Positions 47,435 to 55,808 of a stretch of DNA of 64,000 nt are shown piece after piece. Position 1 is the stretch's first letter. Every line of letters starts with the position of its first letter. Source of the stretch: Rhizobium sp. RCAM05350 (lineage in GTDB: Bacteria > Pseudomonadota > Alphaproteobacteria > Rhizobiales > Rhizobiaceae); contig CP087972.1 of NCBI GenBank assembly GCA_024426085.1, forward strand, positions 1-64,000, read 5' to 3'. Position numbers and translations under genes: made by a program. The notes under the pieces were generated by a model. That model was not told the DNA's origin. It worked only from the letters and a program-made list of their open reading frames with translations, and made no database searches.

Positions 47435-48469
47435 ATGACCTCTGCACTCGCTGCCACTCCAACATCAAAGCCCAGCAGGGCGTCCTCGGTCGGCGGGTTA
47501 CTCCGCCGGCCGGAAACGGGATCGTTTCTGGGAATGCTCGCCGTTTTCGGGTTCTTCGTCGTCTTTGGCCAGTCCAACTTCACGTCTGCAGCCGGTGTTG
47601 CAAGTTGGCTAAACGTCGCGTCGACGCTTGGCATTGTAGCGCTGCCTGTTGGGCTGCTTATGATCGCGGGCGAACTCGACATCTCCATCGGCTCGATGAT
47701 CCCCGCAGGCTCGATGATCTTCGCAATCATCACTGGCTATTATGGCTTCCCGGTTTGGGCCGGGATCGCCACCGCCCTCCTGCTCGGAATTGTCGTGGGA
47801 ATGATCAATGGGTTGCTCGTTCTCAAGACGTCGGTCCCATCGTTGATCGTAACACTTGGCACGCTGTTTGCAGTCGTGGGCCTTACCCTCAGCCTCTCGG
47901 TTTTCATCACTGGGACGACAAGCGTGGCTGTAAACGTGCCTCCGTTCGTGAAGACGATTCTCGGTGAATTCGTCGGTGGGATGTTCCAGGTTACGATTTT
48001 CTGGTGGATCGGGATCGCCAGGATCTACACGTTCATCTTGCATTTCTCCCCGGCAGGAAACTGGATCTTCGCTTTGGGAGGTGACAAGGTCGGCGCAAGG
48101 AATGCCGGCATACCGACAGACAGAATAACCGTTTCACTGTTCGTGGCGAGCAGCGTGTCTGCATCGTTCGTCGGCGTCAGCCAGGCAATCCTGTTCAACT
48201 CCGCTCAGGTCTCGTCAGGTAGCTCTTTTATTTTCAATTCCATCATCAGCGTGGTCGTCGGCGGCGTCCTGTTGACGGGTGGATATGGTTCGATCGTTGG
48301 TGTGGTCATGGGAACAATCACGTTCGCGATCGTCAACCAGGGGATCTACTTCACGTCGTTCGATGCCAATCTGGCAAGCCTTATCATCGGTGTACTGATG
48401 TTGCTCGCGGTTCTGCTCAACAACACGTTCCGCACGATGGCATTGTCCTACAGCAGCAAGAAGAAGTGA
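47435..48469 (+). CDS. Sugar ABC transporter permease (CUT2, BPD_transp_2)
   Basis: Inner-membrane permease, 344 residues from ATG 47435. Helices and family motifs: TLGIVALPVGLLMIAGELDI followed by SIGSM, GMINGLLVLKTSVPSLIVTL, FALGGDKVGARNAGIPTDRI and VGGVLLTGGYGSIVGVVMG. It is in the same frame as the upstream binding protein in this sequence, but that is probably an indel effect. The ATPase gene starts ten bases after its stop. Confidence 0.88.
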   Translation: MTSALAATPTSKPSRASSVGGLLRRPETGSFLGMLAVFGFFVVFGQSNFTSAAGVASWLNVASTLGIVALPVGLLMIAGELDISIGSMIPAGSMIFAIITGYYGFPVWAGIATALLLGIVVGMINGLLVLKTSVPSLIVTLGTLFAVVGLTLSLSVFITGTTSVAVNVPPFVKTILGEFVGGMFQVTIFWWIGIARIYTFILHFSPAGNWIFALGGDKVGARNAGIPTDRITVSLFVASSVSASFVGVSQAILFNSAQVSSGSSFIFNSIISVVVGGVLLTGGYGSIVGVVMGTITFAIVNQGIYFTSFDANLASLIIGVLMLLAVLLNNTFRTMALSYSSKKK

Positions 48470-48478
48470 GGTGCGACC

Positions 48479-49287
48479 ATGGCTACTCCGATTCTGAAAC
48501 TCGACCGCGTCAACAAGTCTTTTGGTCCCATCGACGTGTTGCACGACATCTCGCTTGAGGTGCGGGCAGGGGAGGTGCTTTGCCTTCTCGGAGACAACGG
48601 TGCTGGAAAATCGACGCTTATCAAGACTATGTCAGGCGTTTACAAGCCGACATCCGGCACAATTGAAATGGACGGCCAGCCGGTCGCCTTCACCAGTCCT
48701 CGCGATGCCAGTGAACGTGGCATCGCCACGGTCCACCAGTTTGGCGGGACGTTTCCGCTCATGAGCATTGGCCGATCCTTCTTTGTTGGCGTCGAGCCCA
48801 CCAAGCGTTTTGGCCCACTGAAAGTTTACGATAGAAAAAGGCGAACGAGATCGCTGTTCGTGCCGTTAGAGAATTCGGCATTACGCGTATCGATGATGGT
48901 GATCGACTTGTGGGCGGGCTTTCGGGCGGAGAACGTCAATCCCTGGCTATTGCTCGAGCTGTGCACTTCGGCGCTCGTCTCCTGATTTTGGACGAACCGA
49001 CCGCCGCTCTTGGAGTGAAGGAGGCGGCTCATGTGCTGCGGATCGTTCTTCAGGCTCGCAAGCGCGGTCTCGCGGTTATTTTCATCACTCATAACGTCGT
49101 CCATGCCTTAACGGTCGGGGACCATTTCGCCGTGCTCATCCGAGGGGCAAAGGCCGCTGATTTCCGTAGGGGTGAGAAATCCCGTGAAGAGATCACAGAC
49201 CTCATGGCAGGCGGCGAAGCGATGGCCGAGTTGGAAGCGGAAATCGACAGCCATCTGGTCCTCCATCAGAACGACCTTGCCAATTGA
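48479..49287 (+). CDS. Sugar ABC transporter ATPase (CUT2, FrcA-like single domain), one frameshift
   Basis: ATG 48479: ILKLDRVNKSFGPIDVLHDI, Walker A GDNGAGKSTLIK, Q-loop-like TVHQFGGTFPLMSIGRSFFV. At AAAAA near 48835-48839 one A is missing; restoring it gives KKANEIAVRAVREFGITRID, signature LVGGLSGGERQSLAIARAV, Walker B LLILDEPTAALGVKEAAHV and switch His FITHNVVHA. Only one ATPase domain, as in FrcA of rhizobia. Sugar not predictable. Confidence 0.85.
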
Positions 49288-49333
49288 GAGCTACAGATAG
49301 GACGTGCCAGGAGCGGCGCGTCCTACCATCCCT

Positions 49334-49578
49334 ATGTCGGCCACTCCACGTCAGAGATTTTTAATGGCAGAACGTTCGGACACCGAGAGACCAGCGAGCC
49401 TGATTGATCTCAAAGAGTGGGTGGTGGCTAATCGGCTGATCCTCCCGACGCAACAGGAGCTTGTCGCGAGAGCGGTGCTTGCAAGGCCGGATGTCGTTGC
49501 CTTTGGCACGACTGTATCCGTTGCTAGGCTCTACTCCGTCTCTCCGTCAACCGTTTTGCGCGTTTCCACCGCATTAGG
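49334..49578 (+). pseudogene. RpiR-family regulator, N-terminal part only, cut by IS element
   Basis: From ATG 49334 the frame reads ASLIDLKEWVVANRLILPTQ, QELVARAVLARPDVVAFGTT and VSVARLYSVSPSTVLRVSTA, the helix-turn-helix domain of MurR/RpiR regulators. The sugar-isomerase (SIS) domain is missing because the IS481 element begins at 49579. It would have been the second regulator of the sugar transport operon. Confidence 0.8.
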
Positions 49579-50595
49579 TGTTTAGTCCCGGCATTTGATG
49601 GTGCATTATTCGACCAGAAATGGAGGGATGCGCTATGGGTCAGATTTTACACGGGAGCGCCCGCACGACAGAGGCAGTCCGTCGAGCGATACAACATAGT
49701 CAAGAGAGCTTGAGGGTTCTGGCGAAGCGCTATGGGATCAACCAGAAGACTGTAGCGAAGTGGAAGCGACGCACAGCGGTGAGGGACCTACCAACCGGTC
49801 CGAAAGACGTGCGCTCGACGACGCTTTCAATCGAAGAAGAGGCGATTATCATTGCCTTCCGCAGACACACCCTATTGCCGCTCGATGACTGCCTCTATGC
49901 TCTGCAGGCGACGATCCCGCATCTGACGCGTCGTCCCTGCATCGCTGCCTACAACGGCATGAGATCAGCCGATTGCCAGAAGTGACGGGCGACAAGGAAC
50001 CCAAAAGGAAGTTCAAGACCTACCCGATCGGTTACTTCCACATCGATATTGCTGAAGTGCGTACAGCGGAAGGCAAACTCTATCTTTATGTGGCAATCGA
50101 CCGGACCAGCAAGTTCGCCTTCGTCCAATTGGTCACCAAAACAGGCAGGACATCAGCGTCCGCCTTTCTGGTCGCGCTGATCGCGGCCGTGCCCTACAAA
50201 ATCCATACCGTCCTGACGGATAATGGCATCCAGTTCACCTTCCCACCGCGTTATGCCGATGGCCCCACGGCCACCTACATGACGCACATGTTCGATATGC
50301 GTTGTCGTGAGAACGGAATCGAGCACAGGCTCACCAAAATCAAACATCCCTGGACCAACGGCCAGGTCGAGGCGGATGAACCGAACGATCAAGGAAGCGA
50401 CTGTCAAACGTTACCATTACGACAGCCATGCCCAGCTAACCGCGCACCTCCACGACTTTATCGACGCCTACAATTACGGCCGCCGACTGAAGACACTGCG
50501 AGGGCTCACTCCGTACGAATACATCTGCAAAATCTGGGCAAGCGAGCCAGAAATGTTTACACTTGATCCGCACCATCAAATGCCGGGACTAAACA
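49579..50595 (+). mobile_element. IS481-family insertion sequence, 1017 bp
   Basis: Perfect terminal inverted repeats of at least 26 bases beginning TGTTTAGTCCCGGCATTTGA at 49579 and ending with its complement at 50595. The transposase fills the element. Flanking sequences (CATTAGG on the left, CTGCCAA on the right) show no target duplication, so at least one flank has been rearranged. Confidence 0.9.
49635..50594 (+). CDS. IS481-family transposase, two frameshifts
   Basis: DDE transposase. ATG 49635 behind TGGAGGGATGCGCT. Frame 1: HTH part VLAKRYGINQKTVAKWKRRT. Frame 2 (from about 49965): GYFHIDIAEVRTAEGKLYLY, VAIDRTSKFAFVQL, TVLTDNGIQFT (second catalytic Asp) and KHPWTNGQVE with the catalytic Glu. 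Frame 3 (from about 50370): MNRTIKEATVKRYHYDSHAQ, FIDAYNYGRRLKTLRGLTPY. The pieces cover the whole family. With the two shifts the copy would be inactive if they are real. Confidence 0.85.
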
Positions 50596-51156
50596 CTGCC
50601 AAGGCTCACCGCTCGGCGGCCGGCGGAAAAGGGGGCCGATGCCGGCAATCGGTCGCTCGCGAGGCGGCAGATCGACAAAAATCCATGTTGTTGTCGATCG
50701 TTACGGCCGTCCCATCGCGCCCAACTAACCCCGGGACAGCGTGGCGACGCACCCGTTGCCACGCCTCTGCTCGCGACGTTGCCGCCAAGCCGACTATGCG
50801 CCGCCGACACGGCCTACGACAGCAACGCCCTGCGCAACTTCCTCATCAAACGTGGCACTCAGCCTGTTATCCCAAATAACCCGACTCGAAAGAACATCCA
50901 GCCCTTTGACCCCGAAGCCTATAAGCGCAGAAATATCATCGAACGCACCTTCTGCCGCCTCAAGGATTGGAGAAGAGTCGCAACGCGATATGACAAGCTC
51001 GCAACCAACTTCGTAGCAACATGCTACATCGCCGCCATCTTTATATGGTGGGCCAATTCAGTCTCGACCCTAGGGTTCGATAGCTTTCGTGAATTCAGAA
51101 ACTTCTTTCGGCAACATCTGCGAATGAGCGCGAAGAAGACTACCCCGATTTGTTAA
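50596..51156 (+). mobile_element. IS5-family transposase remnant (3' part)
   Basis: Directly after the IS481 end a DDE transposase of the IS5/IS427 type continues: AKAHRSAAGGKGG, then KIHVVVDRYGRPIA-like sequence in broken frames. From about 50770 it reads CAADTAYDSNALRNFLIKRG, TQPVIPNNPTRKNIQPFDPE, NIIERTFCRLKDWRRVATRY and CYIAAIFIWW, to TAA at 51154. The first half and left end are missing, removed at the IS481 boundary. Right end not defined. Confidence 0.8.
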
Positions 51157-51649
51157 CAAGTTAGACCCAGCTCGCGGTGTTAGGAGAGGATTGCGTTCCC
51201 TGAACGTGCCATTTGGACCAATAAGCTCCATAAATTACATGTGGCGGCTCCACCAAATCAATAACTTGGCGCAATTCGGAGCCGCGCCGCCGGTTCGAAC
51301 GCCATCAAGGCGGTCACCTTGTAGCTCTCGACGGGAAAATGACCTCATGAGCTTTGGTTCATTTGTGTTTAGCCGTTTGTCGGGGAGAGCCTACCGGTGC
51401 GTTGGCAGCTGTGTGGAATACTAAATCTATATCTATGGCATCGAAAATAAATCCTATGCTCGCAACGTTTATTGTTATCCAGCTATTATTGATAGCGAGA
51501 ATGATTTTTGGGGCAAGCACGTGCGGTTCAGTTGGAAAGCGCGATGGTAGCATTTCTTGAGGTCGACGGCGACCTGTCGCCAAGAAGATGACCGGCGATA
51601 TCGTCAAAGCCATGAACCAATGACGGCTCTGCTTGGAGGCTGAAATACA
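51157..51649. other. Stretch without a supported gene
   Basis: AT-rich sequence with no protein-like frame, partly probably the right end of the IS5-family element. Confidence 0.4.
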
Positions 51650-51678
51650 AAAATGCCCGCCGGTGGGCGGGCATTTTT
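51650..51678 (-). terminator. Intrinsic terminator, bidirectional
   Basis: AAAATGCCCGCC / GGCGGGCATTTT with a short loop and runs of T on both strands, about 30 bases after the stop of the DUF992 gene (minus strand). Classic rho-independent structure. Confidence 0.85.
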
Positions 51679-51704
51679 TATGACTGGAGATCAAAACGTT
51701 CGAT

Positions 51705-52184
51705 TCAGATGGCGGCCGGCGCCAGCGTCATCCTCTCGACACCGACGGCGATGTTCAGACCTTCCTGGACCTGAACGTTTACCGGCTGCAGCATGTAGGC
51801 CTTGTCGATCCCGCCGCCGAGAACCTTGGCTCCGGCGCCAGCGGCAAAGCTTGCATCGGCTCCGACGCCATAATATTGGCCGCTCAGCGGAAAGTTGGCG
51901 TCGCTGGTGCCGGTCTTGGCCAGCACATCCCAGACCATCACGCTCTTGCCGGTCTGGCCGAGATCGATACCGAACTTCTCGATCTTGCCATCATAGACAG
52001 CTGCCGGTCCGCCGGCCGCCGATGTATAGGTGCATTTCAGCATTTTCTCGGATGTGACGATCATTCCGACGCCACCTTCCGAGCCGCAAACCAGCCGTCC
52101 AACGGTGACGTAATTCGCAGCACCTGCCGCTGCGACCCAAATAGCAGCAAGTGCCGCCGCGGCGATCATTGTGCGTTTCAACAT
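51705..52184 (-). CDS. Secreted DUF992 protein, 159 residues
   Basis: Intact. ATG 52184 behind ACAGGAGTAAAACC. Signal peptide MIAAAALAAIWVAAAGAA, then VTVGRLVCGSEGGVGMIVTS, KMLKCTYTSAAGGPAAVYDG and KIEKFGIDLGQTGKSVMVWD, ending NIAVGVERMTLAPAAI. DUF992 is a periplasmic family of Rhizobiales of unknown function. An exact EcfG-type promoter lies 107 bases upstream and an intrinsic terminator just downstream. Confidence 0.9.
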   Translation of the reverse strand: MLKRTMIAAAALAAIWVAAAGAANYVTVGRLVCGSEGGVGMIVTSEKMLKCTYTSAAGGPAAVYDGKIEKFGIDLGQTGKSVMVWDVLAKTGTSDANFPLSGQYYGVGADASFAAGAGAKVLGGGIDKAYMLQPVNVQVQEGLNIAVGVERMTLAPAAI

Positions 52185-52291
52185 GGTTTTACTCCTGTTC
52201 GACCCCGGTCATTGCAATCGCTTCTCGGGCGGGTCGCTAATTCGGTGCGCACGCCGGGTTGTTGAAGACGATGCGCTGATGACGACCCGAT

Positions 52292-52316
52292 AACGGTTCG
52301 TGTGGCCGATGGTTCC
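52292..52316 (-). promoter_or_regulatory. EcfG-type general stress promoter
   Basis: GGAAC (52316-52312), 16-base spacer, CGTT (52295-52292), exact consensus, oriented toward the DUF992 gene. Confidence 0.78.
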
Positions 52317-52768
52317 GCTGCGGCGTGACGGACGGACAATAATAAACTCGCGGCGGTGGCAGCGACTCATTGAATCAATCGCAAAAGTAGGCGTTTATTT
52401 CGTTGGTGGAGACTCGGACTAGTATCGCCAAAAAAGCCCGGTGGACGTGTGTCGTCTGTAACCGCAGCGTAGAAAGAGTACAGTTTCGCGGGCGTTGGAC
52501 GGGCTCGAGCGTTATTCGATTTGGGGGTTTGCCAAGTTGTAAGTGTACACCTTCAGTGAACGTTAAAACGGTTGGCGGCCGTGCTACCGTGTCGAAAAAC
52601 GCCGCAGCCACGGGGAACGATCTGCGGCGAGTGGCCTGTGTGCTCTATCCGGGCTCAAGATTGCCAAATTTAAAGCCGATTTCAAGGCTGTTGGTTTGGC
52701 GAAAAGATCGTCCGCGAGGCAAACAACCGTTTGTGAACGACTGTCTCAATTACTCTCCGCAGCTGGTT
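52317..52768. other. Stretch without a supported gene
   Basis: No convincing frame on either strand; upstream of the DUF992 promoter and downstream of the 24-residue peptide gene. Confidence 0.45.
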
Positions 52769-52843
52769 TCAACGAAGCCCGAAGAACGATAAGACTGCGA
52801 GCACGATGACGACGAGTCCGACGATGTAAATGATGTTGTTCAT
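52769..52843 (-). CDS. 24-residue single-helix membrane peptide
   Basis: ATG 52843 behind AAAGGAACCCGTC. The peptide MNNIIYIVGLVVIVLAVLSF plus FGLR and TGA is one hydrophobic helix with a basic end. An exact EcfG-type promoter ends 31 bases before the ATG. Promoter spacing, ribosome site and composition together make a real gene likely. Function unknown; comparable to other small stress-induced membrane peptides. Confidence 0.72.
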   Translation of the reverse strand: MNNIIYIVGLVVIVLAVLSFFGLR

Positions 52844-52873
52844 GACGGGTTCCTTTCTATCTGAATATGTCAA

Positions 52874-52898
52874 AACGCACAGCCAAGTCATTGGTTCC
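52874..52898 (-). promoter_or_regulatory. EcfG-type general stress promoter
   Basis: GGAAC (52898-52894), 16-base spacer, CGTT (52877-52874), exact consensus, immediately before the 24-residue peptide gene. Confidence 0.8.
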
Positions 52899-52909
52899 TT
52901 ATGGTGAAG

Positions 52910-53110
52910 CCAGCGGCCGGCGCGACCGCTGGCCCGCTCTGCCGCGGCCGGATCGGCGGCATCGGTAGCTACCGGCGCTGATGGGGTCTTCGCCGCTGGC
53001 AAGTGGGAACTTCACTCAAGTTGGACTTGTTCCAAGAAAAACCAGGTTCGCGGGGAAAGAGAAACCTGGCTTTTAGATCGGTGCTCTTTGGGGTTTTTGC
53101 ATCGATAGGT
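52910..53110 (-). repeat. ~190-base conserved intergenic element, copy B
   Basis: Counterpart of 20106-20296. The 27-base core around CGGTAGCTACCG, the GGACTTGTTCCA segment with the EcfG-like promoter and the TTGCATCGATA end are shared. The hairpin (53042-53077) here pairs CCAGGTT with AACCTGG and on the minus strand is followed by TTTTTCTT, terminator-like. The base changes relative to copy A keep the pairing. Confidence 0.7.
53008..53033 (-). promoter_or_regulatory. EcfG-like promoter inside the repeat element
   Basis: GGAAC (53033-53029), 17-base spacer, AGTT (53011-53008); one mismatch to CGTT. Same position in the element as the site at 20193. Confidence 0.45.
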
Positions 53111-53717
53111 CGAGCGGTGTGGGGGAAGTCGCTTCGACAGTGCTACAATGAGCGATCGACGAATTTGTTACAATGGCTCTCTGCACCAGGCAACAGCTTC
53201 CCTGTCAGCGTGAAAAGTCTGGCTTGCGCCGCTGGCGTCAACGCAATCAAGTTGGCCGGTCAGTATTGCGCGAAGGATCGCACTGGTTTTTATGCCGTCT
53301 GAGCTGGGTTTGGATTTAGACTCCACCTTTTGCTGGACTAGGTGGGCCGGAAGGCGCTCGAAACTCTGCTTGCTCCGATCGACAGACACGGGATGGGAGG
53401 TCCAGAGCGGCGTAGTATCGATATTATTCGATCGAAGACGCGATGACCGAAACGTCGGCGCACAAGCTCGCAGACAGGGCACTGCCATGTTTTGGTTTTG
53501 CGCGCGGCAACTGGCGTCTTGTTGCCTTTCAACGAGTGATTTCTCCAGGGCCTGTTGCTTCAAACGGCCGAGGAATGCCTTGCCTTCTGAGTCGGTCACG
53601 GGGAAAATGCCTTTCCGCCACACCTCGTTGCGGATCAATAGCGTACGGCGTTTCGAAATCCACATCGTTACGGAAAGAGGTGCTGCATGACCTTCGGCGA
53701 GGGCTTTGGGGGCCGTT
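53111..53717. other. Stretch without a supported gene
   Basis: Overlapping frames on both strands give no recognisable protein. A minus-strand piece (RKGIFPVTDSEGKAFLGRLK, near 53570-53640) is protein-like but has no family I know. Confidence 0.4.
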
Positions 53718-53966
53718 TCAATTCCGCTTCAGGATGCCAGCCTCATCCGCTGCGGCTTCGAACGCGGCACGCGCTTCCGCATTGCTCTTGGTGCCCTCCA
53801 GCGCGGCCAGGCAGATCTGGCGAGCGAGGGCGTAGCTGGAACCCTTAATGTCAGGCCAGCGCGTGGTCAGGCACGCGATCGCTTCACGTGCGTTTCCGAA
53901 CAACATGAAAATGATCGCCACATTCATGGCCAACTCAACGTTCACATCCCAAATGCTGTTGTTCAT
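53718..53966 (-). CDS. DUF982 protein, 82 residues
   Basis: ATG 53966 behind GAAGGAGCATGTC; upstream ATG 53987 lacks a ribosome site. Core: LAMNVAIIFMLFGNAREAIA, LTTRWPDIKGSSYALARQIC and LAALEGTKSNAEARAAFEAA. The Gly-x-x-EAxxxL, CxxAL, ARxAF pattern is DUF982. No EcfG-type site found upstream. Confidence 0.8.
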   Translation of the reverse strand: MNNSIWDVNVELAMNVAIIFMLFGNAREAIACLTTRWPDIKGSSYALARQICLAALEGTKSNAEARAAFEAAADEAGILKRN

Positions 53967-54166
53967 GACATGCTCCTTCGGCCGCATTTGCCAAAAACGG
54001 ATAGGTTTACCCGTTGTTATACCTCAGCAAGCTCAGGTGGCACGCCGCGTCTTTCCTGAGAGCCCGAAATCCTATTTGGGCGGTAAGTTCCATAAATAGT
54101 CATATGCCATTGAATTTGCTGATATCCACATGATTAGACCTGCATCTCGTCAAGACGCTCGATCTT

Positions 54167-54196
54167 TTGACAAACTTTGCCAAAATCGGCTATGGT
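54167..54196 (+). promoter_or_regulatory. Sigma-70-type promoter of the parDE pair
   Basis: TTGACA (54167-54172), 18-base spacer, TATGGT (54191-54196), 22 bases upstream of the antitoxin ATG. Good -35, moderate -10. Confidence 0.55.
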
Positions 54197-54217
54197 GTCC
54201 TCTAATGGAGGTTATCA

Positions 54218-54460
54218 ATGGCCACGATGAACGTATCTCTTCCAGACCCGATGAAGGATTGGGTGGAGGCCCAAGCCAAGACTGGGCGATATTCGAATGC
54301 TAGCGACTACGTGCGCGACCTGATCCGACGCGACCAGACACGAAATGACAAGATCGCCGCCATGCAAAGCTTCGTTGAGGCAGGGCTCCAAAGTGGTGTC
54401 GGCATCCGATCAAAGGATGATCTCTTTGCTGAGGCGATGGCTCGTGCCAGCCAGTCATGA
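54218..54460 (+). CDS. parD: ParD-type ribbon-helix-helix antitoxin
   Basis: Intact 80-residue antitoxin. ATG 54218 behind TGGAGGTTATCA. MATMNVSLPDPMKDWVEAQA, GRYSNASDYVRDLIRRDQTR is the RHH DNA-binding and dimer part; the C-terminal KDDLFAEAMARASQS is the toxin-binding tail. Its stop overlaps the parE start (ATGA), the usual coupling. It would repress its own promoter and neutralise ParE. Confidence 0.9.
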   Translation: MATMNVSLPDPMKDWVEAQAKTGRYSNASDYVRDLIRRDQTRNDKIAAMQSFVEAGLQSGVGIRSKDDLFAEAMARASQS

Positions 54461-54749
54461 GTTTTAAGCTTTCTGTCGAAGCGGAAGAGGACATTATTGC
54501 AATTGCCGAGCAAGGTGTCCGTATGTTCGGAGCAGGCCAAGCAAAGCGCTACCACGATGAACTTTTCGCCTTATTTGATCTGGTAGCTGCCCATCCATGA
54601 ATCAGCGCGAACGCAATGAAATTGAACCGCCCGTAAGAATTCATCCCTTCAAAGCGCATCTAATCGTTTTTCGGATCGAAGAGGATGAGACAATTTTTGT
54701 AGTACGAATTCGCCATGGGCATGAAGATTGGGCAAGTAATTCGATTTAG
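54457..54749 (+). CDS. parE: ParE-type toxin, one frameshift
   Basis: RelE/ParE-fold toxin, gyrase-directed in studied members. ATG 54457: SFKLSVEAEEDIIAIAEQGV, RMFGAGQAKRYHDELFALFD. At 54596 the frame stops (AAHP then TGA). One missing base there restores MNQRERNEIEPPVRIHPFKA, HLIVFRIEEDETIFVVRIRH and GHEDWASNSI, the normal C-terminus with the RIRHGHEDW motif. Whole length 97 residues. If the shift is real the toxin is dead. Confidence 0.85.
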
Positions 54750-54994
54750 TTCCCCTCGAATGGAGCTGTGGTGATTGGTGTGTCTCAGGTTCAGATCGGT
54801 TCAAGGCGGTTTTTCAAACAACGTGACAGCACCAGCTGTACCCTTGACCGAAACCACAGGGCCTTCCAATGCGATGAAATTCATTGCCGGCTCACAAGGG
54901 CCGAAGTCCCTTCGGAAAATCCGGCATTAACCAGCAAAAAACGACCTCATACTTAGTCGGAGTCCAATAGGTTGCTGTCCATTTCTCTCTCGAA

Positions 54995-55710
54995 TTATTT
55001 TTCCGATTTCAGCAGCGTATGCGCGATCCGCGCCGCCTCCATGATGTGGGCGCGGCAGGCGGCGGTTGCCGCATCCGGATCGTTGCGCAGGATGGCGTTG
55101 AAGATCTCGCGCATCCTCGCCGGGCCTGACACCGTGCGGTTTATGGTGGAAAGGGTCATCACCCTGAGCCGGGAAATGCGGCTGTTCAACCGCTTGACGA
55201 TATCCCAGGCGATCTCGTGGCCGCCCGACAGGAAGATCGTCTCGTAGAATTCCGTCGTCGCGTCGAGGATCGTCAAGGCATCGTTCTTGCGTGAATTGCG
55301 GTCGAGATCTTCAAGCACCACTTTCAGTTTTTCCTTCGTCGCCGCATCGGCATTGCGGGCGCAGTCGGCGACGGCCGTCGTTTCCGAGCGCGATGCGGAC
55401 ATCGTAGATCTGCCGTGCCTGATGCCAGTCGATGCGGGCGACGGTCGGCCCCTGCTTGGGGGCAGTCTCGACCAAACCCTCCGTTTCCAGATGGCGCAGC
55501 ACCTCGCGGATGACCGATCGAGACACGCCGAGCTGGTCGCACAATGTACGTTCGACAAGCCGCTGCCCCGGGCTGAAAAGGCCTGCGATGATGGCGTTGC
55601 GCAGCCGCTCAAGTGCCATTTCGCGCAGGGTGACCGGCGGCGTGTCGATCCGGAGCGATTCGAGATTCAGGGACGGATTCGTCGGTCGGGGGAAACAGCT
55701 TCTGGTTCAT
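54995..55710 (-). CDS. GntR-family regulator (FCD type), two frameshifts
   Basis: ATG 55710: MNQKLFPPTDESVP, then after a slip near 55665 REMALERLRNAIIAGLFSPG, QRLVERTLCDQLGVSRSVIR and EVLRHLETEGLVETAPKQGP (winged helix). After a second slip near 55395 the FCD effector domain reads CARNADAATKEKLKVVLEDL, TEFYETIFLSGGHEIAWDIV and RHIMEAARIAHTLLKSEK-like end. It is divergent from the catabolic operon at 55809 and is its likely repressor. Confidence 0.85.
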
Positions 55711-55763
55711 GGTTCTCTCATAGACGCTGAAATGATTCCGAACAAGGCTTGACACGTTGTCTT

Positions 55764-55775
55764 ATGGTATACCAT
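55764..55775. promoter_or_regulatory. Perfect 12-bp palindrome, likely GntR operator
   Basis: ATGGTATACCAT lies between the divergent GntR gene and the operon, 15 bases... after a TTGACA box (55749-55754). GTATAC-centred palindromes are typical operators of FCD-type GntR regulators, so binding here would block the operon promoter. Confidence 0.7.
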
Positions 55776-55808
55776 CATACGGAATATCGAAATAGAAGGA
55801 AAACGGCT

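Noticed and set aside
47609..48043. Minus-strand frame rich in Asp, Glu and Arg opposite the sugar permease
   Set aside because: Antisense shadow of a hydrophobic gene; no ribosome site or family.
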